DNA of 64,000 nucleotides from Alphaproteobacteria bacterium HGW-Alphaproteobacteria-7 (GTDB lineage: Bacteria; Pseudomonadota; Alphaproteobacteria; Sphingomonadales; Sphingomonadaceae). Every line of letters starts with the position of its first letter. The first letter of the stretch is position 1. Of the stretch, positions 54,124-63,566 are shown piece by piece. The stretch lies in contig PHEB01000012.1 of NCBI GenBank assembly GCA_002842735.1, positions 1 to 64,000 on the forward strand, written 5' to 3'. A program made the translations under genes and the position numbers. The notes beneath the pieces were generated by a model. It did no database searches. It was not told where the DNA came from and saw nothing but the letters and a program-made list of their open reading frames with translations.

Positions 54124-55316
54124 GCTGTCATGGGGATGAAGAATGACGCGGACAGGCTTGCCGCGTCGGCCATCTGCCCGACGGCATAAGGCAGCAGCGC
54201 CCCACCCACAATCGCGACGCACAGCAGGCCCGATGTCGACGCCTGGGAAACCCCGGCGCGTTCAAGCGTGATGGTGAAAATCGTGGGGAACATGATCGAA
54301 TTGAACAGCCCGACCCCAAGCGCGGCATAACCCGCCCACGGCCCGCTGGTCAGTGCCACAATCAGGCACAGCGACGTGGCAGCGCCTGCCGCAAGCCCGA
54401 GCAGAACCGGGGCACGAATAATCGTCAGCAGATAGGAACCGATAAACCGGCCAACCAACGCCCCCATCCAGTAGATATTGGCGAGGTAAAAACCCGCCGT
54501 TTCAAGCGGCAGGCCCATGATATCCGATTGATTGAGGAAGTTGATCATGATGCTGCCGATCGACACTTCGGCCCCGACATACAGGCCGATGGCAAGCGCG
54601 CCAAAAATCGCCCAGCGCGAACGCAGCGCATCAAGCACCGATCCCTTGCCGATTTCCTCATAGGCTTCGGCGGCCCTGGCAATGCGCGCGCGCGACAGCC
54701 AGATGAAGATCATCAAGCCCGCCAGCATTGTCGCGATCAGCAGAAAGGCGTGCGATACGGCCGAAAGCGCAATCATCCGGTCTGCGGCATTGGTGATCGG
54801 GGCATGGTCAGCCCGCAGCACATCTTCGCCAAGCATGATGCGCGAACCGTAATTCACGCCGAGCACCACCCCGAGCGAGTTGAACGCCTGGGCAAAGGTC
54901 AGCCGGAAATGGCTGCTTTCAGGCGGCCCCAGCGCGGCGGCCAGCGGATTGGCGGCGACCTGCAAGGTGGTGATCCCGGAGGCCAGAATGAACAATGCTG
55001 CAAGGATCAGCGTATAGTCCTGATAGCGGACAATGAACTGCACCAGCAGACAGCCCGCAATCATGGTTGCCAGCGCGACAAGGATCGCACGCAACGAACC
55101 CAGCCTGCCAAGCAGGATGGCTGCCGGAAAGGACATGATCCCATAGGCCGCAAAGGACACAAGCTGGGTCGCCATGGCTTCGGTGTAGTTGAGGCTGAAG
55201 CTGGCCTTGAGCGACGCGATCAGGGGATCATTGTTCGATGCGATGAAGCCCCAGGCAAAAAACAGGGTGGTGACAGACAGGAAGGCGGCCGAAACACCCG
55301 ATAGCTGTTGCTTCAT
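54024..55316 (-). CDS. FHS-family sugar MFS transporter (glucose/galactose-type)
   Basis: 430 aa from ATG 55316, 12 predicted helices. The start FLSVTTLFFAWGFIASNNDP and the GITTLQVAANPLAAALG motif match the fucose-galactose-glucose H+ symporter group. It carries the monosaccharide released by the GH3/GH30 enzymes through the inner membrane. It is last in the TonB-receptor operon, 11 bp after GH30. Confidence 0.88.
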   Translation of the reverse strand: MKQQLSGVSAAFLSVTTLFFAWGFIASNNDPLIASLKASFSLNYTEAMATQLVSFAAYGIMSFPAAILLGRLGSLRAILVALATMIAGCLLVQFIVRYQDYTLILAALFILASGITTLQVAANPLAAALGPPESSHFRLTFAQAFNSLGVVLGVNYGSRIMLGEDVLRADHAPITNAADRMIALSAVSHAFLLIATMLAGLMIFIWLSRARIARAAEAYEEIGKGSVLDALRSRWAIFGALAIGLYVGAEVSIGSIMINFLNQSDIMGLPLETAGFYLANIYWMGALVGRFIGSYLLTIIRAPVLLGLAAGAATSLCLIVALTSGPWAGYAALGVGLFNSIMFPTIFTITLERAGVSQASTSGLLCVAIVGGALLPYAVGQMADAASLSASFFIPMTAYGVISLFALLAAAGRNGQPGFVGSPSKATTGK

Positions 55317-55327
55317 CCGAGCGGCCC

Positions 55328-56782
55328 CTATCCACCATCGATCTTGATTACATAGGTCGCCAGCGATCCGGGTGGCATTTTCCCTTGCCATACACTGCCG
55401 TCGACATTGATCGAAATGTCTTCATCGCGATCATTGCCGTTGAATACAATCACCACAACAGTGCTTTCGCCATCACCCATAAAAGCGACGGTTTCTACCC
55501 CGGGAATATTGGCGGCCGCTTCCACTCGAACGGCCTGTTGCGGCAGGAATCGGCTTCCGTGGGCAAAGGCGTAATATTCGGGTTCCCGCGTGATTGCTCC
55601 GCTTTCGGTGTTGATCGTGACAAGGCCGCGACAATTGCCGCAGCCCCCCAGGTGCGGGCCGTGGTTCTGGTCAAGCGCCAGATTCCACATCACAACGCCG
55701 CGTGCCCAGTTGCGCGGAGCACCAATCACCAGCGCTCTGGCAGACCATTGAAAGGCCGAGGCCCAGTCGCCGCTCCAATCACCCGCAGCGCATTCGGTGA
55801 ACCAGGTTTCCTTGTCAGGGTGCTTCGCATGAACGATGGATTGCGCCGAGACATCCCCGCCATAACAATGCCACGCCACACCATCGACGAATTGCGAGGC
55901 CTTGGCATCGGCCAGCACGGCAAGCGGGCTTTCCGGCTCGTTCCAGTTGTGATCCCAGTCAAGCAGGCGGGTTTCGGGAATGTCTCGATCCATCATCGGG
56001 CCAAGATATTCGCCGACAAAGCTGGCGCGTTCAGCCGGATCGACCCGCATGCCGGGGTAATCCTCCGGCTCGAAATGCGGCTCGTTCTGGATTGTCAGCA
56101 TATCAATCGGGGTGCCCGCCGCCGCCATCGCCTTTGTGTAGCTGACCAGATACTGCGCGAAATCATTGTAATGCGCCGGGTCCAGCCTGCCCTTGATCAG
56201 GCTGCGACTGGTTTTCATCCACGCCGGCGCGCTCCATGGACTGGCAATGACCTTGAGCTTCGGGTTGATCGCGCGAATTTGCAGCAGCGCCGGGATCAGT
56301 TCCGATGTGGCGGGCGTGATATCGGCATCGGCCACGCCCGGGGTATCGGCATAGGTATAGTGGCTGAGCGAAAAGTCCGATGCGCCGATGGTGATGCGGG
56401 TCAGGTCAAGGCCGAGCTCTCCGCCATCGCCAAACAATTCCTGCAGCAGCCGCGCCCGGTCATCGGCGCCGAGTTCATGCGCGAGCAGCCACGCGGTGGC
56501 ATCGGTGATAGACGCGCCGTAACCGGAAAACGGCTGGTGCCGCTGTCGCGTGTCGATCACGACGTCGGCGGTTTGTCCCGCACCAAGCTGGATTGCGCCC
56601 GCCACGAACGGGGCCAGCCTGAGCGCACCATCGGCGGTTGTCAGCCAGGCTTGCGCGCCATCGGTTGGTGGAGCCGTGCCAGCCCCGGGGACGACCGGGG
56701 GCGCGCTTGCGGTTGTGCCGGAACAGGCCATCAACCCAGCGGCGATCAGGCCCACAACCGTGAGGTGATTGGTCCATCGCAT
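55328..56782 (-). CDS. GH30-family glycosidase lipoprotein
   Basis: 484 aa from ATG 56782 with lipobox LIAAGLMAC. The TIM barrel shows FSGYGASITDATAWLL, SPWSAPAWMKTSRSL, MLTIQNEPHFEPEDYPG (acid/base Glu) and TWFTECAAGDW (nucleophile Glu). Looks like the glucosylceramidase or beta-1,6-glucanase branch. The C-terminal beta domain is complete. It would hydrolyse the imported glycan in the periplasm or at the outer surface. Confidence 0.88.
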   Translation of the reverse strand: MRWTNHLTVVGLIAAGLMACSGTTASAPPVVPGAGTAPPTDGAQAWLTTADGALRLAPFVAGAIQLGAGQTADVVIDTRQRHQPFSGYGASITDATAWLLAHELGADDRARLLQELFGDGGELGLDLTRITIGASDFSLSHYTYADTPGVADADITPATSELIPALLQIRAINPKLKVIASPWSAPAWMKTSRSLIKGRLDPAHYNDFAQYLVSYTKAMAAAGTPIDMLTIQNEPHFEPEDYPGMRVDPAERASFVGEYLGPMMDRDIPETRLLDWDHNWNEPESPLAVLADAKASQFVDGVAWHCYGGDVSAQSIVHAKHPDKETWFTECAAGDWSGDWASAFQWSARALVIGAPRNWARGVVMWNLALDQNHGPHLGGCGNCRGLVTINTESGAITREPEYYAFAHGSRFLPQQAVRVEAAANIPGVETVAFMGDGESTVVVIVFNGNDRDEDISINVDGSVWQGKMPPGSLATYVIKIDGG

Positions 56783-56793
56783 CGGAAAATTGA

Positions 56794-58305
56794 TCACACC
56801 GGTGCTTTCGCGTCGCAATATTTGGCCACGAAATCTTCGTGTGTCGGCATCACTGCCACGCATTTCTTGATGACATTTTCGACATTGCCGAGGAATTGCG
56901 CAACCTGCGCCTCGCTCTTGATATCGACGAGCGGATCATATCCTTGCGGGATGACACCCTGACCAAGCATCACCTGAATCCAGCTTTCTTCGCTGAACAA
57001 TTCCTCATCCTCGCGGAAAATCCGGCCATTGGCACGGAACAGATCGATCTTGCGCGCAAGCGTGGCGGGCACATCCATGTCGCGGCAATAGCGCCAGAAG
57101 GGCGTATCATCACGATCGGTCGCCTTGTAGTGCAGGATGATGAAATCGCGCACCCGTTCATATTCGAAATCGGTCTGACGATTGAATTCATCAATATTCG
57201 CCTGATCGAAGTCGCCATCGGGAAACAGCCGGATCAGCCGGATCAGCGAAGACTGGATCAAAAACAGGCTGGTCGATTCAAGCGGTTCGAGGAAACCCGC
57301 CGCCAGCCCGACCGCAAGGCAGTTACGGTTCCAGATCTGTTTGCGCTTGCCGGTCGTGAAGCGAATGCGGTTGGGCTCTGCCAGCGGCTTGCCATCAAGA
57401 TTTTCCAGCAGGATCCGTTCTGCCTCGGCTTCATCCATATAGCTGCTGGCGTAAACGTGACCGTTGCCGGTGCGATGTTGCAACGGGATGCGCCATTGCC
57501 AGCCTGCGCCATGCGCCGTGGCCTTGGTATAGGGCGTGAAGTTGTCGGAACGTTCGCATGGCACGGCGATCGCACGATCGCACGGCAGCCAATGGGTCCA
57601 GTCTTCGAACCCGGTCTTCATCGCCTGTTCGATGATCAACCCGCGAAAGCCCGAACAGTCGATGAACAGGTCGGCGGCAAGCGTTTCCCCGCTTTCAAGC
57701 ACGACCGAATCGACATAGCCATCATCGGGCCGCAGATTGACATCGACGATCTTGCCTTCCTGCCGCACGACGCCGCGTTCTTCGGCATAGGTTCTCAGGA
57801 AACGCGCATACAGACCGGCGTCGAATTGATAGGCGTGCGCAATATGCCCGATCGGCGAATCGCCTGCGTCTGTGCGGGCCGGCATGAACTTGTTTTCAAG
57901 CGCGGCCGCGGTGTTGATCGAGAAATTGGCAAAATCCGACGCTTCACCCTGCAGCTTCATCTTCAGCCAGTATTGATGGCAGCGCAGCCAGCCCAGATCC
58001 TGCCCAATGACCCCGAAACCGTGGACATAGCTCGACCCGATCTTGTCCCAGTTGTTGAACTGAATGCCCAGCTTGAATGTGCCCTGCGTCAGGCGCATGA
58101 ATTGCACTTCATCGAGGCCAAGCAATTCATTGAATTTCTTGATCGCCGGGATCGTTGCCTCCCCCACGCCGATGGTTCCGATATCTTCGGATTCCACCAG
58201 CTTGATCCGGTATAGCCCCTGAAACAGGTTCGACAGCAACGCAGCCGCCATCCACCCGGCAGAACCGCCGCCGACTATCAATATCGTCTTCAGTCTTGCA
58301 GGCAT
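56794..58305 (-). CDS. Flavin-dependent tryptophan-halogenase-family protein
   Basis: 503 aa. The FAD-binding GGGSAGWM is at the N-terminus; GTFKLGIQFNNW supplies the conserved Lys and GWQWRIPLQHRTGNG the WxWxIP motif of flavin halogenases. Genes of this family occur in alphaproteobacterial TonB-receptor sugar loci, where halogenation is not established. It follows GH3 by 24 bp and precedes GH30 by 11 bp. Confidence 0.9.
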   Translation of the reverse strand: MPARLKTILIVGGGSAGWMAAALLSNLFQGLYRIKLVESEDIGTIGVGEATIPAIKKFNELLGLDEVQFMRLTQGTFKLGIQFNNWDKIGSSYVHGFGVIGQDLGWLRCHQYWLKMKLQGEASDFANFSINTAAALENKFMPARTDAGDSPIGHIAHAYQFDAGLYARFLRTYAEERGVVRQEGKIVDVNLRPDDGYVDSVVLESGETLAADLFIDCSGFRGLIIEQAMKTGFEDWTHWLPCDRAIAVPCERSDNFTPYTKATAHGAGWQWRIPLQHRTGNGHVYASSYMDEAEAERILLENLDGKPLAEPNRIRFTTGKRKQIWNRNCLAVGLAAGFLEPLESTSLFLIQSSLIRLIRLFPDGDFDQANIDEFNRQTDFEYERVRDFIILHYKATDRDDTPFWRYCRDMDVPATLARKIDLFRANGRIFREDEELFSEESWIQVMLGQGVIPQGYDPLVDIKSEAQVAQFLGNVENVIKKCVAVMPTHEDFVAKYCDAKAPV

Positions 58306-58329
58306 GGATCGTTTCCCAGGGCGGAGATG

Positions 58330-60327
58330 TCAGTTCGGCAGTGCCGGACAGGTTAGCCGATTGTCGACCGGAAGACCCACGGATTTTGTGCGGTCGGAAG
58401 TTTGCAGCCCGTAAGCACGCTCAAACAATACCGGGTCTGCCGCGACTTCGGGGCAGGGATCGGCTGGCCAGACGAACGGCAGCCTTCCGGTAAAATCCTT
58501 GTGTTGCCCGCCGCCCGGTTGACGCAGCAGGACATCGGTTATGCCCAGCACCTCCGTCCCCGGAAGCCAGGCGGCAACGAAGGCGTCCGACAGGTTGAGC
58601 AGATCATTGGCATAGACCGGGCGGCCCGAAAACAGGATCGAAATGACCGGAACGCCTTTTCCCGATACCCGCTCAAGCGCCGCCAGATCCTGCGGATAGC
58701 GCGCGGAGTGCCGGATGGTCGCGGGATATTCGATATCACCCTTCATCTCGGCATAGGGGTCCTCTGCATGAACGACGATAACCGCGTCATAGGCGCTCAC
58801 ATCGACGCCTTGACCATCTTCGCTGAAATCAACCCTGCCGCCCGCCGAAAGCGCCTTTTGCAGCGCCGACAGCATATCATCCGCCAGCGGGTAATCGCTA
58901 TCATCGGTCAGATCACCCTGCCAGGTCAGCGACCAGCCACCAAGCTGCGGGGGCACCTTATCCGCCGCCCGGCCAACCAGCAGAATTTTCGAATTCGCCG
59001 CCAGCGGGAGCGGTGATCGCTCCGAATTCTTGAGCAGCACCAGCGATTTTGCGACAGCTTCGCGGGCTGTCATGCGCGCCGCGTCGCTTGCAAGATCGGC
59101 GTCGGCAGCCGCTGCGGGAATGGGGGAAGTTTCAAACAGGCCGCTACGCAGCTTGACCCGTAAAATGCGGGTAACAGCATCGTCGATACGACTCATCGGC
59201 ACCGCGCCGGATTCGACATCGGCAATGGCTTCTTCGATAAACTGCTGCCAGTCATCGGGGACCATGAACATATCGATCCCGGCATTGACCGCCTGCGCGC
59301 AATTGGTGCGGGTGCAGCCGTCGACTTGCTCGATCGCGTTCCAATCCGACACGACAAAGCCGTCAAAGCCCAGTTCGCCCTTCAGCACATCGGTGATCAG
59401 TTCGCGGTTGCCGTGCATCTTGCCGTGCGCCACTCCCGCGCCGGTATCAGTCCAGCTGCTGTAGGATATCATCACGGTCTGAACCCCGGCTTCGAGCGCG
59501 CCGAAATAGCCGGGAGCATGGGTTTTGATCAGTTCTTCGCGCGTGGTGCGCGCTTCGCCCTGATCCTTGCCGAGCAAGGTGCCGCCATCGCCGATGAAGT
59601 GCTTCGCCGTCGCGATTGCAGTGGTTGGCCCGGTCAGATCGCCCTGCATCGCGGTAACGAATGCCGAGGCATAATCGCGCACCAAGGCCGGATCCGAAGA
59701 GTAACCTTCGTAGGTTCGGCCCCAGCGCGGGCTTTGCACCACCGCCAGAGTGGGGGCGAAAATCCAGCTTATGCCGGTTGCCCTTACCTGTTTGGCGGTG
59801 AGATGCGCGATGCGCCCGACCAGTTCGGGATCATGCGCCGCGCCCAGGCCGATATTATGCGGAAACAGCGTTGCGCCGAACACATTGTTGTGACCGTGGA
59901 CGGCGTCGGTTCCCCAGATAATCGGAATCTTGGTCGCCAGATCGGTCGCCATCGAGGCTTCATGGTAGTCGCGGGCGAGCGACACCCAATCGGCAACCGC
60001 AGCCTGTTTTTCACCCCCCGGCCATGCCCCGCCGCCGTTCAGAACCGAGCCAATATAATGCTCGCGGGCCTGATCAGGCGTGATAGATCTGATATCCGCC
60101 TGGGTCATCTGCCCGATTTTCTGCCGCAGGGTCATTTGACCCAGAATGGCGATGATGCGGGCTTCGATCGCGGGATCGTGTTGATCGGGTTTGGCAAGGG
60201 TTGGCCATTGCGCGATCGCTGGCGCTGCAATGGTTGGGGGTGCACCGGCATTGGCGGCGCACCCGCCAAGACTGGCAAACGCCGCTGTCCCTGCAAGAGC
60301 GCGAATAAACCTGCTGTTAGCGAGCAC
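58330..60327 (-). CDS. GH3 beta-glucosidase lipoprotein
   Basis: 665 aa. Lipobox SLGGCAA; then the N-terminal GH3 domain with KHFIGDGGTLLGKDQGE and the nucleophile Asp in GFVVSDWNAIEQ, and a second alpha/beta domain (RSPLPLAANSKILLVGRAAD). The extra C-terminal domain of longer sphingomonad GH3 enzymes is absent. It would cleave beta-glucosides at the cell envelope. 154 bp after the TonB receptor, with a hairpin between. Confidence 0.92.
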   Translation of the reverse strand: MLANSRFIRALAGTAAFASLGGCAANAGAPPTIAAPAIAQWPTLAKPDQHDPAIEARIIAILGQMTLRQKIGQMTQADIRSITPDQAREHYIGSVLNGGGAWPGGEKQAAVADWVSLARDYHEASMATDLATKIPIIWGTDAVHGHNNVFGATLFPHNIGLGAAHDPELVGRIAHLTAKQVRATGISWIFAPTLAVVQSPRWGRTYEGYSSDPALVRDYASAFVTAMQGDLTGPTTAIATAKHFIGDGGTLLGKDQGEARTTREELIKTHAPGYFGALEAGVQTVMISYSSWTDTGAGVAHGKMHGNRELITDVLKGELGFDGFVVSDWNAIEQVDGCTRTNCAQAVNAGIDMFMVPDDWQQFIEEAIADVESGAVPMSRIDDAVTRILRVKLRSGLFETSPIPAAAADADLASDAARMTAREAVAKSLVLLKNSERSPLPLAANSKILLVGRAADKVPPQLGGWSLTWQGDLTDDSDYPLADDMLSALQKALSAGGRVDFSEDGQGVDVSAYDAVIVVHAEDPYAEMKGDIEYPATIRHSARYPQDLAALERVSGKGVPVISILFSGRPVYANDLLNLSDAFVAAWLPGTEVLGITDVLLRQPGGGQHKDFTGRLPFVWPADPCPEVAADPVLFERAYGLQTSDRTKSVGLPVDNRLTCPALPN

Positions 60328-60441
60328 GTTCGCCCCTCCATTCCAATTGCTATTTGATCACCCTGCCTGAACGGCAGGGCTTTGATGACGTGCGATAATC
60401 TGCATCGAAACTACAGATCAGCAGCCCCTATGGTAACGGGA

Positions 60442-60477
60442 ATTGGGATCCGGATGGGGGGATATCCGGATCCCAAT
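60442..60477 (-). promoter_or_regulatory. Hairpin after the TonB-receptor stop
   Basis: Perfect 14-bp arms (ATTGGGATCCGGAT and its complement) around an eight-base loop, 5 bp after the receptor's TGA. No T run follows, so it is better read as an mRNA-stabilising or processing stem than as a full terminator. Confidence 0.7.
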
Positions 60478-60481
60478 CGGT

Positions 60482-63406
60482 TCAAAAACGGTAATTGAAC
60501 CCGAACAGTATCTGCCGCCCGTATTTTTCAATGGTTTCAGGCAGGAAATCGCCATCCGCCGTTCTGGCCCCGCCGCCATCGACCCCGACCCGGGTCCGGT
60601 AGGCGGCGTTGGTCAGATTGTTGACCTGCAACAGCATACCCAGACCTGCCAGCGAAGAACCCGGCTGGAACGTGTAGCCAATCTGCGCCGAGACATCTTC
60701 ATCCGCGAGGATTTCCGTCACCCCGCGAACCGCGAACAACTGGGTCACTTCACCCTTGAACGCCGAACGATAGCGATAGGCTGCGCGGGCCTGGAAGCCG
60801 TCCTTCTCGAAATAGCCCGTCACCGTGTAAACCGTGCCGGAAAGGCCCGGAATACGCGTGGCCTGACGCACGGTCGGGTCCTCGCTTGCGGTCGGGCTCA
60901 GGTTCGAGTCCGTGTAGGAATAGCTACCGATGACGCCAAACCCGTCCAGCGCATTGTGCAGCTTGCCAAAGCCGAGCGCACCGCTGACTTCGATCCCCTT
61001 GATCGTTCCGCCCTGACCATTGGCCGGCTGATCGATCTGACCCAGCGGACTGACTGGCACCCCTGGCGGAAGGCCGTTGGGCTGGGTTGGCGTTTGCAGG
61101 GACGATGGCGGGATAGGAAGCCCGGTAAAGTCGAACACCTGCCGCTGGGTGAAGATATAGCTTTGAAGGTCTTTATAAAACCCTGCGACGCTGATGTAGC
61201 TGGTGCGGTCGATATACCATTCATAGGCAACATCGAGCGCCCTGGCCCGCCACGGTTCGAGCAAGGCGTTGCCGCCCGATGCTGACCACAGGCCGGTTCT
61301 TTCCACGCCGACAACGCATGGCGTGGGAACCTGCGCAGTCGGGGTGCAGGGGCTACGCGGGAAATTCGGGATGAAGCTGGCCCGCATTTCATCCATGCGG
61401 GGCCGCGCCATAACCTTGGCCGCGGCGAACCTGAGCCGATGCCCATCACCCAAATCGTAGATCATGTTCAGGCTGGGCAGCACATCCCAATATCCCTTGG
61501 TGACATTGACCGGGCTGACAACGCGCGGGGTCAGCGTGGCATTGATCACGCTCCCGCTCGATTCCTGCCGCTGATGGATGGCCTGAACACCGATGTTCCC
61601 GCGCAAGTTGCCCGAATTGAAAGTTGCCTTGGTCCTTAACGTCAGGACCTCTTCATCAATCTTCCACGCCTTGTCGAAGGTGGAATCGTTGATGAAATCG
61701 ATCTTGTCGTAATATTTCGGCAGCGCCGTGCGCAGGTCAACCGCGAGCACGTTGCCAAACCCGGCAAAGTCCAGCGATGTCGGATCAACCAGATCGGCCG
61801 GATCAACCAGGGTCTGCAGGCGGCCATTCTTCAGCATCAGATCGAATTCATCGACCCGCTTGCTCTTGGTCCGCTTGGTGAAGTTCGCGCCGACATCGAA
61901 CTGTTCGAAGAACCCGTCCATGTCATATTCAAACCCAAGATCAAGCGCAAAGACATCTTCGGTGACATGCGGTTCCTTGGTCTGCCCATCATGGCCCCAA
62001 CCACCCCACGGCGCACGGTCGCCAAGCGAGACTTGCGATGCGTCAGCGTAGTCAAGGCCTTCGCTGTAGGTCGGGAAACCACCATTGGTCAGATTGGAGA
62101 GGTCAAACCCGATGCTGTCGAACACGCGATTGGCGTTCTGTGTCACATTGGTCGCGCAGCAACCAAAGCCTGCGTAGGTTTCGGTGATGCTTTCGTCACG
62201 TTCGTTGCGTGAATAGGACAGGTCACCGATCAGGCGCAGCCGGTCAGTCATTTTGAATTCGGCGTTCAGCCCACCCGAAAACAGATCATCGTCGCGGGTG
62301 TTGTAATCATTGCGGAGAACCGGTGCCACGCCGTTGACGACGCCGGAAACACCCACCTGCGTGCCGCCGATGTCGGCAGTTTCAACATTGGTGAAGGTCT
62401 GATTATCGGCCCACACGTTCGAAAACCACTGCGCGCCGCGCGTTACTTCGCGCTGTTCAAAGCGCGAGTAATACAGATCAGTGGTCAAATGGACGCTGTC
62501 GCTCGGTTCCCATTCAAGAATGCCGATCGCGGCAGCGCGCTTGTTCGAACGCGAAGTTGCGAAAATTTCCTGCCCGCTGAGGAACAGCGCCGTATCCGCC
62601 GTATCCGGGGAAATGCGATCACGGGTGAAGTCAGCACCGCCGAAGCTTTCGTAGTTATAGGCTTTGTAGTGGCGGTTGGATGACGGCGAATCGAGATAGG
62701 CGAAACCCAATGCCCAACCCAGCGTTCCGTCCTCGCTCTGGTCAATATAGCTGCCGCTGGCGCGGAACCCGTATTTGCGGATATCGTCATTCAGCTGGCT
62801 GCCGGAATTGACCTCACCGCGCAGGTTGAGCGCAATTGCTTTCTTGCCGAATGCGAGCGGGCGCACCGTCCGCATATCGGCGGTGCCCGACAGGCCCATG
62901 CCGGCAATGCTGGCATCGGGGGTCTTGTAGATCACGACGCTCGACAGCAATTCGGAAGGATATTGGTCAAACTCCACACCGCGGTTATCGCCCGAACTCG
63001 CCTGCTGGCGACCATTGAGCAGGGTGGTGGAGAAATCGGGCGCCATGCCGCGGATGGAGATCACCTGAGCGCGTCCGTTGACCCGCTGCGTGGTCAGGCC
63101 GGGAAGGCGCGAAATCGCTTCAGCAATCGAAATATCGGGCAGTTTGCCGATGTCTTCTGCCGAAACCGCTTCGACGATCGAAAGTTCCTCGCGCTTGAGA
63201 GCGATTGAACTGGCAAGACCGGCCCGGATGCCCGTGACGACGATGACATTGCCGTCAGCATCGGTGGCCACATCTTCGGCGGGCTGCGTTGCTTCTTCCG
63301 CGTCTTGCGCGAAAGCCACACTGGGCAACCCGGCAACCAGCGCAAGCGCCGATGTGGTTATCCCAAGCAAAAAAGTGCGACTCGAAGAACGAGTTTGAAG
63401 CTTCAT
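60482..63406 (-). CDS. TonB-dependent outer-membrane receptor
   Basis: 974 aa from ATG 63406 (SD GGAGGGG; upstream in-frame codons ignored). A signal peptide cleaved after AFAQ precedes the TonB-box-like NVIVVTGIR, then a plug with LPGLTTQRVNGR and LNGRQQASSGDNRGVEFDQ. The beta-barrel runs to the C-terminal GFNYRF. This is the oligosaccharide-type receptor common in sphingomonads. It heads the sugar operon and follows two LacI-type operators. Confidence 0.95.
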   Translation of the reverse strand: MKLQTRSSSRTFLLGITTSALALVAGLPSVAFAQDAEEATQPAEDVATDADGNVIVVTGIRAGLASSIALKREELSIVEAVSAEDIGKLPDISIAEAISRLPGLTTQRVNGRAQVISIRGMAPDFSTTLLNGRQQASSGDNRGVEFDQYPSELLSSVVIYKTPDASIAGMGLSGTADMRTVRPLAFGKKAIALNLRGEVNSGSQLNDDIRKYGFRASGSYIDQSEDGTLGWALGFAYLDSPSSNRHYKAYNYESFGGADFTRDRISPDTADTALFLSGQEIFATSRSNKRAAAIGILEWEPSDSVHLTTDLYYSRFEQREVTRGAQWFSNVWADNQTFTNVETADIGGTQVGVSGVVNGVAPVLRNDYNTRDDDLFSGGLNAEFKMTDRLRLIGDLSYSRNERDESITETYAGFGCCATNVTQNANRVFDSIGFDLSNLTNGGFPTYSEGLDYADASQVSLGDRAPWGGWGHDGQTKEPHVTEDVFALDLGFEYDMDGFFEQFDVGANFTKRTKSKRVDEFDLMLKNGRLQTLVDPADLVDPTSLDFAGFGNVLAVDLRTALPKYYDKIDFINDSTFDKAWKIDEEVLTLRTKATFNSGNLRGNIGVQAIHQRQESSGSVINATLTPRVVSPVNVTKGYWDVLPSLNMIYDLGDGHRLRFAAAKVMARPRMDEMRASFIPNFPRSPCTPTAQVPTPCVVGVERTGLWSASGGNALLEPWRARALDVAYEWYIDRTSYISVAGFYKDLQSYIFTQRQVFDFTGLPIPPSSLQTPTQPNGLPPGVPVSPLGQIDQPANGQGGTIKGIEVSGALGFGKLHNALDGFGVIGSYSYTDSNLSPTASEDPTVRQATRIPGLSGTVYTVTGYFEKDGFQARAAYRYRSAFKGEVTQLFAVRGVTEILADEDVSAQIGYTFQPGSSLAGLGMLLQVNNLTNAAYRTRVGVDGGGARTADGDFLPETIEKYGRQILFGFNYRF

Positions 63407-63494
63407 GTACCCCTCCATGGCAGGATTATATTCCTGCTTATCAATCCCATAATCTCGCACGTTCCGTTAACGGGGGGTTCAATATCGACCCGTT

Positions 63495-63508
63495 TGGGAG
63501 CGCTTCCA
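63495..63508 (-). promoter_or_regulatory. LacI-family operator 1 before the TonB receptor
   Basis: TGGGAGCGCTTCCA, one mismatch from a perfect palindrome, about 90 bp before the receptor start. Confidence 0.78.
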
Positions 63509-63548
63509 TAGGGAGTTGCCGACAGCGAGGGGTAATGTCAATCAAAAT

Positions 63549-63562
63549 TGGAAGCGCTTCCA
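63549..63562 (-). promoter_or_regulatory. LacI-family operator 2 before the TonB receptor
   Basis: TGGAAGCGCTTCCA, a perfect 14-bp palindrome of the LacI/GalR/PurR type, 5 bp beyond the regulator's stop and about 145 bp before the receptor start. Confidence 0.85.
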
Positions 63563-63566
63563 CAAA

